Shown: positions 1 to 8,745 of the stretch, one piece after another
How the letters are laid out: each line of letters starts with the position of its first letter
Position numbering within the stretch: the stretch's first letter is position 1
Assembly: GCA_964482405.1 (NCBI GenBank)
Contig: CAYZXH010000018.1
Location: 1 to 29,113 of the forward strand
Length of the DNA: 29,113 nucleotides
From: Zestomicrobium sp964482405
GTDB taxonomy: Archaea; Thermoproteota; Thermoprotei_A; Sulfolobales; NBVN01
Reading direction: 5' to 3'
Program-made: the position numbers and the translations under genes
Notes under the pieces: generated by a model
Told to the model about the DNA's origin: nothing
Database searches by the model: none
Seen by the model: only the letters and a program-made list of their open reading frames with translations

Positions 1-94
1 CCTATTAAGGAAGGTTCTTGATTTACCACACCATATAATAAGATTAGGGAAGAGATTACGAGGATATTAGAACTCAAGATAAGTAGTGACTTAT
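1..94. other. Unassigned edge segment
   Basis: No gene can be supported here. On the plus strand one frame is open from the window edge to a TAG at 68-70, and another runs from a TGA at 19-21 to a TGA near 123 with crenarchaeal-looking codons but no start codon. Either could be the tail of a convergent upstream gene or its debris. Confidence 0.2.
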
Positions 95-751
95 TCAAGC
101 AAACCACCTCACCACTAAGGGCTTGATGAGTATGTCTAGGTTATTCATGTAAGGAGTTTTATTCATGTCTTTCTCATGAAACACTACCTTAACTAAGAAC
201 AAGAAGAGATTACAGCAGAGCACGTAAGCGTTGACGTATAGTGCTGGATTCAGGTATATGGTGAGAAAACTTGGGAAAACAAAGTATTTAAAGACTGCAT
301 TCAAGGAATATCGTTCCCTAAACAGTCTGTAAACAATGACGTCCGCTATAGAAGCTAGTGAGTACCTAGCTGGAGTAGCTAAACCAACCCAAATACCTAG
401 TAAGGCACTGGCCAGCAAAACAACGGGTGTAGCGTTGTTGAACGCTTCCCTAACGCTCTGGTAATCCCAGTAAGAACTCATTAACGCGAGTAGTGCACTC
501 AGTAAGATTAAATCAATTAAGTAGTCTGACAGATCTAAGATCTCAAAGACTGCATATAATAATGTGATAGTGACGAACATCGGAGAAACTAAGGTGGACT
601 TAACGCCTTTGTAGATACTGTATAAGAACACGTTGTATGCGGTTATGAGCAGGAAGAAGACCACGATTACGTTAAGCAGGTTCACACCGGTAAGTACTAA
701 GAACAGATTTGCGGTAAAAGAAATTAAGTAAGTTATGAGTTCTAGTAACAT
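95..751 (-). CDS. Small polytopic membrane protein, unknown function
   Basis: This 218-residue protein is almost entirely hydrophobic, with about six likely membrane segments and short charged loops. It was not recognised as any named family. The ATG at 751 is preceded by TTGATGAG, a plausible ribosome site, and lies about 10 nt after the MoxR stop, so it is probably the last gene of the long surface-protein operon that reads leftward from 9163. Position in the operon suggests a membrane partner of the archaeosortase/MoxR genes, but this is inference from context only. Confidence 0.75.
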   Translation of the reverse strand: MLLELITYLISFTANLFLVLTGVNLLNVIVVFFLLITAYNVFLYSIYKGVKSTLVSPMFVTITLLYAVFEILDLSDYLIDLILLSALLALMSSYWDYQSVREAFNNATPVVLLASALLGIWVGLATPARYSLASIADVIVYRLFRERYSLNAVFKYFVFPSFLTIYLNPALYVNAYVLCCNLFLFLVKVVFHEKDMNKTPYMNNLDILIKPLVVRWFA

Positions 752-761
752 AACTCATCAA

Positions 762-1703
762 CTATTTAGGTACGGGCATCTTATCAAGTGCTTCCTCAAC
801 TAAGGACTCGGGAGTGACTCCTTCGGCTTCGTACTCGTCCTTAACCCTAATCTTGTGAGCTATTACGGGAATTGCTAAGCTCTTTACGTCGTCCGGAATG
901 ACGTAGTCTCTTCCATCCATTAATGCATACGCTCTACTAATTATTGCTAAATGTATTGAAGCTCTATGTGAAGGACCGTAAAGAACTGCTTCATGGTTTC
1001 TTAAGTACGTCACTAACCTGACTATGTAGTCACTTATTGCGTCGCTAACGTGAACTAACTCGTTAATCTTGTTGCTTATGCTTAACACGGCTTCCGGCAT
1101 GGTTACAGGGCTTACCGGCGGGTCTACGATCATAGTAGCTCTTCTAACGATCTCTACCTCGTCCTCAGGAGGGTTGTAATAGCTTGGAACCCTGACAGCA
1201 AATCTGTCTGCGAGAGTTTCCATAATCTGGTACGCGCCGACAGTTATCTTAGGAGAAACCTCAGTAGCTATGACCATGAAAGGCTTGGGGAGGGAGTAAG
1301 GTATGCCGTCTATAGTCACTCTATACTCTTGCATCGCTTCAAGAAGAGCTGCTTGAGATCTGGTAGGGACCCTGTTAAGCTCGTCAATCATTAATATGTT
1401 GGTGAATACCGGGCCCTTAACGAACTCCTTACTCCCGTCCAGCCTATACACGTGGAACCCTAAGATATCCGTAGGCAGTATGTCTGGATGTCCCTGAACC
1501 CTCCTAAATTCCCCTCTGATCACCTTAGAGAGGGATTTGGCTAGCAGAGTCTTACCTGTCCCAGGATAGCCTTCTATTAGTAAGTGACCACCGCTAAATA
1601 AGGTAGTCACGGCTAATTTAACGACTTCAACCTTACCTACATAAACTTTCCTTAACTCTTCCACAGTATCCCTCAAGATCTGCACTGCCTCCTCTAACTC
1701 CAT
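762..1703 (-). CDS. MoxR-type AAA+ ATPase
   Basis: AAA+ ATPase of the MoxR family, which acts as a chaperone-like ATPase in protein-complex assembly or maturation. Numbering from the GTG at 1721, Walker A GYPGTGKT is at residues 51-58, Walker B MIDELNR at 111-117, and the LADRF arginine region near 170. The usual ATQNP sensor-1 stretch reads ATEVSP, so this is a divergent member. I chose the internal ATG at 1703 because GAGGG lies about 8 nt upstream; a GTG at 1721 would add six residues. The start overlaps the end of the archaeosortase gene. MoxR genes normally sit beside DUF58 and VWA-domain genes; none is present here, so the client is probably another product of this operon. Confidence 0.9.
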   Translation of the reverse strand: MELEEAVQILRDTVEELRKVYVGKVEVVKLAVTTLFSGGHLLIEGYPGTGKTLLAKSLSKVIRGEFRRVQGHPDILPTDILGFHVYRLDGSKEFVKGPVFTNILMIDELNRVPTRSQAALLEAMQEYRVTIDGIPYSLPKPFMVIATEVSPKITVGAYQIMETLADRFAVRVPSYYNPPEDEVEIVRRATMIVDPPVSPVTMPEAVLSISNKINELVHVSDAISDYIVRLVTYLRNHEAVLYGPSHRASIHLAIISRAYALMDGRDYVIPDDVKSLAIPVIAHKIRVKDEYEAEGVTPESLVEEALDKMPVPK

Positions 1704-3397
1704 TCCACGTCCCTCAACCACAACCTAATAAACTTGAGGGTTTTTCGTATAAAAATGATTAGATTAGGAAGCCAAATCATCACTAAGTAAATAACCAAGA
1801 ATAAAGCTAACGTTTGCGATGTGAGTATAGACCAGTAAAGAACGCTTTCGAGAGCTTGAGTAGAACTCCTGCTGACTGAGATTTCCAGAAGCCCTCCCTC
1901 AACCTCCTTAATCAATTGATCTACGTTTGCTTCCCTAGACAACCTCATTAAGGACACTCTAACATGTGCTACGACCTTTTCTTCAGGCGTCTTAGTAATG
2001 ACGGGTATTAAGACGTATCCTAAGACTCCCTTAACACCCTCTTTCTCAACTTCTATGAAATACATCCTAGTCCCGTTAACTAGCCTGCTCCAAGAATTAA
2101 GCACCTTATATCCCTGCAACGTCAAACATAACTGCCATGTATGGAGCCTGCCAGGGGTCTCAACGACCTCAACATATCCCGTATAACTCTTGTTTCCTAC
2201 AACCAAGACATCGTAAACACTGAAAGCACCTAGAACCCTAGTTAAGTAGCTATTGTAGGAGTAACGAATGAGTCTTAAGTTTTTGCTCGCGTTAAACACG
2301 TATTTAGGGGAATAACTCATGAAATCACTTAACTCGGTTAAGTCAACAAATATGCCATTACTCAATAGAGCGTTTTCGTGACTAGCGACTATTTGAGATA
2401 TTGTAATGGTGTAAGCAGAGGAGAATACTAATATGATTACGAAAACCCCGGCTACATACCCCCACTCAACGCTAACTCTCTTCAGTAGTGGTCTCGGAGT
2501 AACGTATCTTAAGCCAGCGTATTTATCGGCTATTAAGAAGGCCGCAAGAACTGAAATAGCTGAGTAAATCGCTGAAGGCATGTGGTGGAAAAGCCCCATG
2601 CCTGCTTCGATACCGTAACTAGTACTAGCCAACACAACTAACACGACCCTAATCAGATTACCTAGAAAACCTATGAGGGTAGCTAGCGTGAGAGAAGCTA
2701 AAATACCTGTTAACTTTCTTCTAGTACTATACGGGCTGAAAACAGCTAAGTACACTATAACAGGAACTACCGCGAGAACAGAAGACGCAGTGACTATCCC
2801 GGTACACGCGACCTCCACGTCAAACAGTGCCGGTCCTGAAGGTGTTTCTATCATTAAGCGAGTATAAGCCGGGTTCTCAAGAAGGGTCGCTCCAGTTAAT
2901 AACGCCGCTAACCTACCAACAAACCTTGAAAGATAGGGGGTTATGAAGTCTATGAAGGAGGTTGGTAGAGGGACTATGAGGAATAAAGAGAATAGCGGTA
3001 TTAAGTCTTTCGGAGTTGTCGGGTTATAGACTAATATGATTAAGGATAGCATAATAAGCACTAAGCTAATGCTTCCGTACTGGATCGAGTGCTCCGCGTC
3101 AAAAAGTCTTGAAATATAGAAGACTGAACTCAAGCTAGCGAGCAAGGCTGAAGCCAGAACCTTACTAACCCTCACCTCATAAGACAAGCCTAAATTCTTG
3201 AGTAAGTAGTAGAAAAGAACCACTACAGAGAACAACACCACTATCAAGTAACTATACTCCTCCACCAACGCCAACCTTATGTAGTCTTCGAGAACCGCCC
3301 TATGGAGAGACTCGAAAAGGAAAACTATGAGTCCCGTAAGGATCGTGAACCCGGCCACGACAACTCTTCTATAATCTCGTAACTCACTCACATACAT
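1694..3397 (-). CDS. Archaeosortase family membrane protease/transpeptidase with EpsI-like tail
   Basis: Polytopic protein of the exosortase/archaeosortase family, enzymes that process the C-terminal sorting tail of surface proteins. The three family residues are visible: Cys in VACTGI (about residue 198 from this start), Arg in GNLIRVV (about 250) and His in GLFHHMP (about 271). They follow about eight membrane segments. After the last core segment comes about 200 residues of extracytoplasmic domain with WQLCLTLQGYKV and a late GVLGYVLI strand, which resembles the exosortase partner EpsI (DUF3485), and then a final membrane segment with a basic tail. I chose the ATG at 3397 (TTAGGAAG upstream); the open frame extends to 3508 and would overlap the ABC ATPase gene. 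No obvious CTERM-type substrate was found in the window. Confidence 0.82.
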   Translation of the reverse strand: MYVSELRDYRRVVVAGFTILTGLIVFLFESLHRAVLEDYIRLALVEEYSYLIVVLFSVVVLFYYLLKNLGLSYEVRVSKVLASALLASLSSVFYISRLFDAEHSIQYGSISLVLIMLSLIILVYNPTTPKDLIPLFSLFLIVPLPTSFIDFITPYLSRFVGRLAALLTGATLLENPAYTRLMIETPSGPALFDVEVACTGIVTASSVLAVVPVIVYLAVFSPYSTRRKLTGILASLTLATLIGFLGNLIRVVLVVLASTSYGIEAGMGLFHHMPSAIYSAISVLAAFLIADKYAGLRYVTPRPLLKRVSVEWGYVAGVFVIILVFSSAYTITISQIVASHENALLSNGIFVDLTELSDFMSYSPKYVFNASKNLRLIRYSYNSYLTRVLGAFSVYDVLVVGNKSYTGYVEVVETPGRLHTWQLCLTLQGYKVLNSWSRLVNGTRMYFIEVEKEGVKGVLGYVLIPVITKTPEEKVVAHVRVSLMRLSREANVDQLIKEVEGGLLEISVSRSSTQALESVLYWSILTSQTLALFLVIYLVMIWLPNLIIFIRKTLKFIRLWLRDVEWS

Positions 3398-3470
3398 GTA
3401 CTTCCTAACCCAATGATTTACTAAGAACACCAAATTAAAATAGAGTGATCCTGCCTTCCTTAAAGACCGC

Positions 3471-4127
3471 TTAAACGAGTTTGCCACGCACCAAGAACTT
3501 GCTGACACCTATGCCGTAGTCCGCGCTTAAGTCTGTAGTGGTTATGAGTATTGCAGTCTCTGGAAGCAGTGTCTTAAGTAAGCTCACGATTTTAGATGTG
3601 GTGATCTCGTCTAAGTTTGAGAATGGTTCGTCAGCAACCAGTAGCTTAGGCTTCTTAACTAACGCTCTAGCTATAGCTACCCTCTGCCTCTCACCACCAC
3701 TCAACTCAGTAGGGTACCTGTCCTCTAATCCTCCTAAACCGACCTGATCTAAAACATACCTAACCCTATCTCTTCTCTCTTTCTTCGGAATCCTCAGCAA
3801 AGCCAGAGGCAATTCAACGTTCTCGCGAACTGTGAGCCTCGGTAAGAGAGTGTATTCTTGATCAACATACCCTATATACCTGAGCCTCAAAATCGACCTA
3901 AGGTCGTCGTTTGAGTTGGTTAAGTCAACACCCATGAATTTCACGGAACCCTCGTCAGGAACTAACTGAAGCGAGGCTATCTTAGCCAGCGTCGTCTTAC
4001 CAACACCGCTCCTCCCCCTCACAACCAAGACATCGCCACTCTTCAGACTGAGGGACACGTCTACTAAAACGAGCTCGTTACCCACCACTTTACTGACACT
4101 CCTCAGCTCAAGTAACTCCAAACTCAT
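3471..4127 (-). CDS. ABC transporter ATP-binding protein, MacB/LolD-like
   Basis: Nucleotide-binding subunit of an FtsX/MacB/LolD-type ABC system. Walker A GRSGVGKT is at residues 39-46, Q-loop Gln at 91, signature LSGGERQR at 143-150, Walker B LLVADEP at 163-169 and D-loop SNLD at 171-174. The H-loop is unusual: the switch histidine normally preceding Asp is Thr199 (ITTTD). A GTG at 4130 and an ATG at 4127 are both possible; the ATG has GGTGAG closely upstream and its gene overlaps the upstream stop. The two FtsX-type permeases at 5613-7716 are the likely membrane partners. Such systems usually act on lipids, lipoproteins or exported proteins rather than importing solutes. Confidence 0.92.
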   Translation of the reverse strand: MSLELLELRSVSKVVGNELVLVDVSLSLKSGDVLVVRGRSGVGKTTLAKIASLQLVPDEGSVKFMGVDLTNSNDDLRSILRLRYIGYVDQEYTLLPRLTVRENVELPLALLRIPKKERRDRVRYVLDQVGLGGLEDRYPTELSGGERQRVAIARALVKKPKLLVADEPFSNLDEITTSKIVSLLKTLLPETAILITTTDLSADYGIGVSKFLVRGKLV

Positions 4128-5623
4128 CACCTCACCATGTACACGGCGCCGTTATTGTAGATGATGTCATTAACTGCATTCAGCGAATCTAATCCTTGAA
4201 TCACGTAGATATCAACAGGTGTTAAGACATACCCAAACCTGAAGTTATCGGAGTAGAGTACTGTCGGCGGGCCTGTGCTGCCCTCAGTCAGCTTGAGACC
4301 GCAAAGAAGATCCACGTTCACGGCATCACCGACTAAATACTTTACCTTAACATCACCACACAGCTTCCCGTCGCTGAAGTGTTTGATTAAATTACTCAAC
4401 CCGACCACCTCACGCTCGCTATACTTCCAGTAGTAAGTAATTGAGTCACCGCAGAAGATTAAGTTAATCAGTAATGTTATTGTGATGGCCGTGGAGATAA
4501 TGAGCGCGGAGGCCGCGTATCTTTCAGTGTTTGCTCGACGCATATTCAGAGAAGCCGTAATCGCTATAGCGGTGAAGAATAGGTAGTTAAGTATTCTGTG
4601 CAATATAGTCATAAGAAGTGGGGAATATATAGCGATATATTGGAGTCCCACCAATATCGGGAGGAGTGTAGACGGTATTAGAAGTCTGTGATCTTCTCCT
4701 CCCTTACCTCGCGTTGGGAGAGAAGACAAGATGATGACTGGAACCGCGTATAAGAGTGTAGGGAATATCCCTAGAAACTTAGAATTCGATACTAAGATTG
4801 CGGTAATCCCAGGAATTAAGATTAATAAGGTCTTGACGAAATCCCCTCCTACGAGCGCGTACCAGCCATACGTCGCAGTACTCAAAACAAACAATACCAG
4901 GAAGTCACTTAATTCAAACCTAATCATCAACCCTCTCCAACCGTAAGAAGCCATATAGGTAAAGTAGGTAAGACTGAGTAGCGAGAACGCGAGAACACAT
5001 CTCCTAATACTCACAGCATGAGGGGAACCCTCTAAACGCTTCACCAAATTTGTGAACAGGTGACTGCCGATGAAAACTATTATCATTAAGGGAGTTAAAG
5101 GGTGTGAGATCGTTAACGAGAAAGCCACTAAAAGAGTTGCTACGGAAGTACCCAAATAACGTCCAGTAATCACTAAAGCAATATACAGTAAGGCTAAGGG
5201 GTAGGCGTAAACCTCCTTTAAAGTAGTTGACGTGAAGATAACTAGAGACGGTATGGAGGTGAAAACTAGCGTGCTTAACAAAGCCGAGCGTGTTCCTCTA
5301 TAATTCTTGACTAAGACGTAGGTAGTGACTAATGCTGAGGCTTGAGTAGTGATGACTCCCGCGAACCTGAAGAAGTAAGTTGCTTCCAAACCTGTGAGCA
5401 CGTCATACAAAGCACTCTCAAGAATTACCGCAGGCCATTTGTTGTGATACCCGCCTAATACGGAGTCATCCCATACCCTATACTCAGGGCTTGAGAGGAG
5501 AGTTCTGCTTAACCTTACTAAAGGCCACGTATCTGTTGAGAAGGGCTGGTTAGTTATTAAGGTCGGTGTTAACCTAATCAATAATGCTGTGAGAATAACT
5601 AAGAATAAGGCCTTATTCCTCAC
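4127..5623 (-). CDS. Polytopic membrane protein, GT-C glycosyltransferase-like
   Basis: A 498-residue protein with roughly eleven to twelve membrane segments and a soluble C-terminal part of about 90 residues. The first extracytoplasmic loop carries STDTWP (Asp31), and the overall layout resembles GT-C lipid-linked-sugar transferases, which place a key acidic residue in that loop. This is a fold-level guess, not a firm assignment. The GTG start at 5623 overlaps the end of the upstream FtsX-like gene, and the stop overlaps the ABC ATPase start, so it is translationally coupled within the operon. It could equally be an uncharacterised permease-associated membrane protein. Confidence 0.7.
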   Translation of the reverse strand: MRNKALFLVILTALLIRLTPTLITNQPFSTDTWPLVRLSRTLLSSPEYRVWDDSVLGGYHNKWPAVILESALYDVLTGLEATYFFRFAGVITTQASALVTTYVLVKNYRGTRSALLSTLVFTSIPSLVIFTSTTLKEVYAYPLALLYIALVITGRYLGTSVATLLVAFSLTISHPLTPLMIIVFIGSHLFTNLVKRLEGSPHAVSIRRCVLAFSLLSLTYFTYMASYGWRGLMIRFELSDFLVLFVLSTATYGWYALVGGDFVKTLLILIPGITAILVSNSKFLGIFPTLLYAVPVIILSSLPTRGKGGEDHRLLIPSTLLPILVGLQYIAIYSPLLMTILHRILNYLFFTAIAITASLNMRRANTERYAASALIISTAITITLLINLIFCGDSITYYWKYSEREVVGLSNLIKHFSDGKLCGDVKVKYLVGDAVNVDLLCGLKLTEGSTGPPTVLYSDNFRFGYVLTPVDIYVIQGLDSLNAVNDIIYNNGAVYMVR

Positions 5624-6755
5624 TCTTCACGAACCCCCATGAAACACCTACAAGTAGTAAGGAAGTCTTAGAGAAGAACACGAATAGCGTATCATAGAGG
5701 GATATCTGTGGACTCACGTGATGGCTGAGTACCTCCAGCTTAATCAAATCATTAAAGTATTGAAGTATCGTGAAAGCAACTAAGACGGTTACCGCGACGT
5801 AAGTCAGGGTCTGTAGGATTAAGAGTGCGAAGATCTTCTTCCTGGAAATCCCTAGGTATCTTAACACCTCAATAGTCTTCCTAGCTGACCTAAAGATGTG
5901 TTCGCCAATAAGTATGTCGCTGATTATCACTAAAGCCGCGATGGTGTAGGATAGGGAGAAAATGAAGTCTCTATGTATTCCTAGCTTAGCTACGTATATT
6001 TCCGGGATATCGCCACGTAACTCGTGAACTAAGGCATTACCCCGCTGTGATAAAATTAGTAAAGCTTTTTGAAGCAGCCCCACGTCTTCGGGACTGAGGC
6101 CTATCCTCACACTCATATTACTTAAGATACTCAAGTTCTTCGCTCGAAGAATTACAACCGAGTATTGATTGTTGCTTATTCCTCTAATAGTCCTAGATAA
6201 CTCAATACTTGCTATGATCTCATAGTTTAGGGGTGAGTGGAATTGCTTAACGCCACAAACTGTTACGAGAACAGGTTCTTTAGTGAATGGTGAGTATAGC
6301 GCGAGTGTCCTTCCCTCGCTAAGATTTAATTCTCTCGCCAGACCCTCACCGACGACGACGCAGGAAATATTACTTCCTGAACCACGATAATTATGAAAAC
6401 TAGAGAACTCGGTTTTTTCAATCCCCCTAATAACTACGGTCTTACCCTTGAAGTACGCGATGGAGAACACCAATGGTTCCACGCTAATACCTTCTAAGTC
6501 GTTCACTAAATTTCTCACGTATTCCTCGCTAACCACGGAAGTTAGTGGGGATATGGCGTAACTAGAGATGACTAAACCTTCACCGTTAGTTAAGAGAAGA
6601 TTCTCGTAAAAGCTGTAAAGTGAGGTGAAAATACCTAAGATACTTAAAGAAATAGTTGATAGCAGGACTAGCAAGACTATAAAGCTTGCGTGCGTGATTA
6701 TGGTGAGTGATTTAACGGTTGCTCTAAAGCAACTAATTACTAACACGTCGATCAC
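5613..6755 (-). CDS. FtsX-like ABC permease (first copy)
   Basis: A 380-residue permease with an N-terminal membrane helix, an extracytoplasmic domain of about 220 residues, and three C-terminal helices (about 270-375). The cytoplasmic segment EVLRYLGISRKKIF is the typical FtsX/MacB coupling motif contacting the ATPase. The GTG at 6755 overlaps the preceding permease gene by 23 nt; a second GTG at 6746 with GGTGAT just upstream is an alternative start. It pairs with the permease at 6733-7716 and the ATPase at 3471-4127 to form a complete transporter. Confidence 0.85.
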   Translation of the reverse strand: MIDVLVISCFRATVKSLTIITHASFIVLLVLLSTISLSILGIFTSLYSFYENLLLTNGEGLVISSYAISPLTSVVSEEYVRNLVNDLEGISVEPLVFSIAYFKGKTVVIRGIEKTEFSSFHNYRGSGSNISCVVVGEGLARELNLSEGRTLALYSPFTKEPVLVTVCGVKQFHSPLNYEIIASIELSRTIRGISNNQYSVVILRAKNLSILSNMSVRIGLSPEDVGLLQKALLILSQRGNALVHELRGDIPEIYVAKLGIHRDFIFSLSYTIAALVIISDILIGEHIFRSARKTIEVLRYLGISRKKIFALLILQTLTYVAVTVLVAFTILQYFNDLIKLEVLSHHVSPQISLYDTLFVFFSKTSLLLVGVSWGFVKSEE

Positions 6756-7716
6756 CTAACGTGAAGGCTAGGTAACTTACCGGGAAGTTTAAGAAGAAGA
6801 TTAGAGCTGCCAGTATTAAGTATCCTGCGCGTGGTTCAGGCATTGGTAGCACAGGGTTCATCAGAGTTTTCATCACGGCGACTCCAGCACTCACTATTAA
6901 GTAGCTTAACGCGATAGTGTATAGAGTTACTAGCCCGGCAATCATCGATGTAGATAACGTGAAGATTAAGCGTAGATTAGAGGTGCTTAGGCCTTGCGTA
7001 CTGAGGATTCTTAATTCCTCGCCCAGTCTTTCAAGTAGTTTCGTGTTAGCTAGGTAGAGCACAGGTATGTAAGACAAGAAGATTATTAAGGCATAGCCTT
7101 CAGAAAACTCGGTAAGCTCCCTGATTAAGGATCCTATAATGAATTCGCCAACTTCCCTCGCATCACGCACGCACATAAACCCCCTATTCAGTCCTGCAAT
7201 CCCGTTAATCCCTTCTAATATCAGGAAATTCTCTAGTTTTCCGTCGTGGGAGTACTTCACGCAGGCGGTAAAACATTCCTTACCTACACATACTTCAAGA
7301 AAATCTCCTAAGGATATATTCAGTTCTTTCAACAACGCAGAACTTACTGAGACTCTCGCATACCCGCAATAGTCTTCGGAGATTCTCAGACGTGTGTTTG
7401 TGAGATTCTTTAACTCCATCACATCACTTACTACGATGACTTGCGCCTGCAGCAGAGTTTCATGACGAATTATAGTCACTAAACCATACTTTATCGGAAG
7501 ACAACAGTTACGTGAGTCTATATTTTCATCTATCGTTATGGAAGTACCGCTAACGTAGCCTAATAATCTTTCTGAGTAAGCCGCAACAGAGTTGACTGTA
7601 AGAGATAAAGTGAGGAAGATGAGTGTGGGAGGCAATACAACCAGTAAAACAATAATGGATAACCGCTTTCTGATAATAGAAAGCAACAAGATAGTGAGCC
7701 CATGCATCCTCTTCAT
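6733..7716 (-). CDS. FtsX-like ABC permease (second copy, shorter)
   Basis: A 327-residue protein with the same layout as its neighbour: one N-terminal helix, an extracytoplasmic domain of about 160 residues, and three C-terminal helices. The coupling segment LRILSTQGLSTSNLRLIF matches the FtsX pattern weakly. The extracytoplasmic domain contains several cysteines (a CC pair and CVGKECFTAC), which could form disulphides outside the cell. Its ATG overlaps the stop of the DUF1616-like gene by 4 nt. Two different permeases with one ATPase suggest a heterodimeric exporter. Confidence 0.78.
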   Translation of the reverse strand: MKRMHGLTILLLSIIRKRLSIIVLLVVLPPTLIFLTLSLTVNSVAAYSERLLGYVSGTSITIDENIDSRNCCLPIKYGLVTIIRHETLLQAQVIVVSDVMELKNLTNTRLRISEDYCGYARVSVSSALLKELNISLGDFLEVCVGKECFTACVKYSHDGKLENFLILEGINGIAGLNRGFMCVRDAREVGEFIIGSLIRELTEFSEGYALIIFLSYIPVLYLANTKLLERLGEELRILSTQGLSTSNLRLIFTLSTSMIAGLVTLYTIALSYLIVSAGVAVMKTLMNPVLPMPEPRAGYLILAALIFFLNFPVSYLAFTLGDRRVSN

Positions 7717-8243
7717 GATCTCATCTTTGTCTGTTTAACGTGTCTGTATTTCCTGTAAGCCGCTCCAAAACCCCCGGTGATTGAGTAAACAAGTAACGTT
7801 ACTAGAACGGGGGTCGGTCTTATACCCCAAGGAGTGTAGTTGAGTATTAAACCCAGTAAGGGGACGATAGCTAGTGAGAGCCCTATTGAGAGAGCCAGCC
7901 TCTCTAAATCACTTAAGGATTCCTCGTCAGGGTAAAGTAGCTCAACCGTGACGTAACCGACTAGGAAGAGAACTAGTATAGATCCGGCAACATACCTTAA
8001 GTAAATGATCTGAGGTATTATATCTGTGAGGTAAACAGATACCACGGAGATAGCGACTAAAGTAATCGTGGTCCAGAGCCAGGAAGAGTAATCAAGTCTC
8101 AGTAAATATTCTGCGAAAACCTTCGGAGGGTTAGGATCAATTATCTTTATCTTACCTTCCAAAACCTCGTCGTAAACCTTCTTCAAAACCCTGTAGTTGT
8201 AGCCTAAAGACTTGACGTATTCTTCGAGTGTTTTGCTAGGCAA
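7713..8243 (-). CDS. DUF1616-like membrane protein
   Basis: A 176-residue protein with a soluble N-terminal segment of about 50 residues and four likely membrane helices. The segment LSDLERLALSIGLSLAIVPL followed by LNYTPWGIR is characteristic of the archaeal DUF1616 membrane family. Family members normally continue into an extracytoplasmic beta-rich domain; here the protein ends after the helices and a similar domain is encoded separately just upstream. The TTG start at 8243 follows the upstream stop by 1 nt with GGGGGTT before it. Function is unknown; DUF1616 proteins are often found near surface-protein and glycosylation genes. Confidence 0.75.
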   Translation of the reverse strand: MPSKTLEEYVKSLGYNYRVLKKVYDEVLEGKIKIIDPNPPKVFAEYLLRLDYSSWLWTTITLVAISVVSVYLTDIIPQIIYLRYVAGSILVLFLVGYVTVELLYPDEESLSDLERLALSIGLSLAIVPLLGLILNYTPWGIRPTPVLVTLLVYSITGGFGAAYRKYRHVKQTKMRS

Positions 8244-8244
8244 T

Positions 8245-8745
8245 TTAACGAACCCCCGCTACCTTGACATGTAAGTTAGTCCATACCCCGCTGTAGACCC
8301 ACTCACCCCTACTTGCTTCGTAGACCCATAACTCGAAGATTAAGGTAATGTTACCCCCAACTAACGACTCATTAATTATTACAGGAACCCTGGTTCTTAT
8401 TAATACTTCCTCGTTGTGCTCGAGGAGTCTAGTGAAATTCATTAAGGTCTTTAAGTCGGCTGGGGTGGTGTTAGTGGGTAGTTCGTTGTTTCTACCTATC
8501 TTATACCTGACTTGAGCTAGTACTGGGTAACCCTTATAGTTAAAGACGTAGAGACATAAGTCTACGTCACCCCCAGCTATCACGAGCTCAGGATAATTAC
8601 CTATCTTGCAATCCTTGTCTAGCAGACCCAGAGCCACGAAAGGTTCTGTGACTTCAGGCCTTAACAAAGTAGCTACTGAGATCACGGAACCAATCACTAC
8701 TATGGCTAGAATTACCGCGAATACTTCATCGTTTACTACGTTCAT
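8245..8745 (-). CDS. Membrane-anchored extracytoplasmic protein, DUF1616-tail-like
   Basis: A 166-residue protein with one N-terminal helix (about residues 8-27) and a beta-rich domain predicted to be outside the cell. The domain, with PELVIAGGDVDLCLYVFNYKGYPV and a closing ELWVYEA...TNLHVKV pattern, resembles the soluble domain that normally follows the membrane part of DUF1616 proteins. The gene precedes the DUF1616-like membrane gene by one base, so the two together may be a split form of one protein. The ATG at 8745 has AGGTGGG about 9 nt upstream and overlaps the preceding gene by 20 nt. Function unknown. Confidence 0.68.
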   Translation of the reverse strand: MNVVNDEVFAVILAIVVIGSVISVATLLRPEVTEPFVALGLLDKDCKIGNYPELVIAGGDVDLCLYVFNYKGYPVLAQVRYKIGRNNELPTNTTPADLKTLMNFTRLLEHNEEVLIRTRVPVIINESLVGGNITLIFELWVYEASRGEWVYSGVWTNLHVKVAGVR

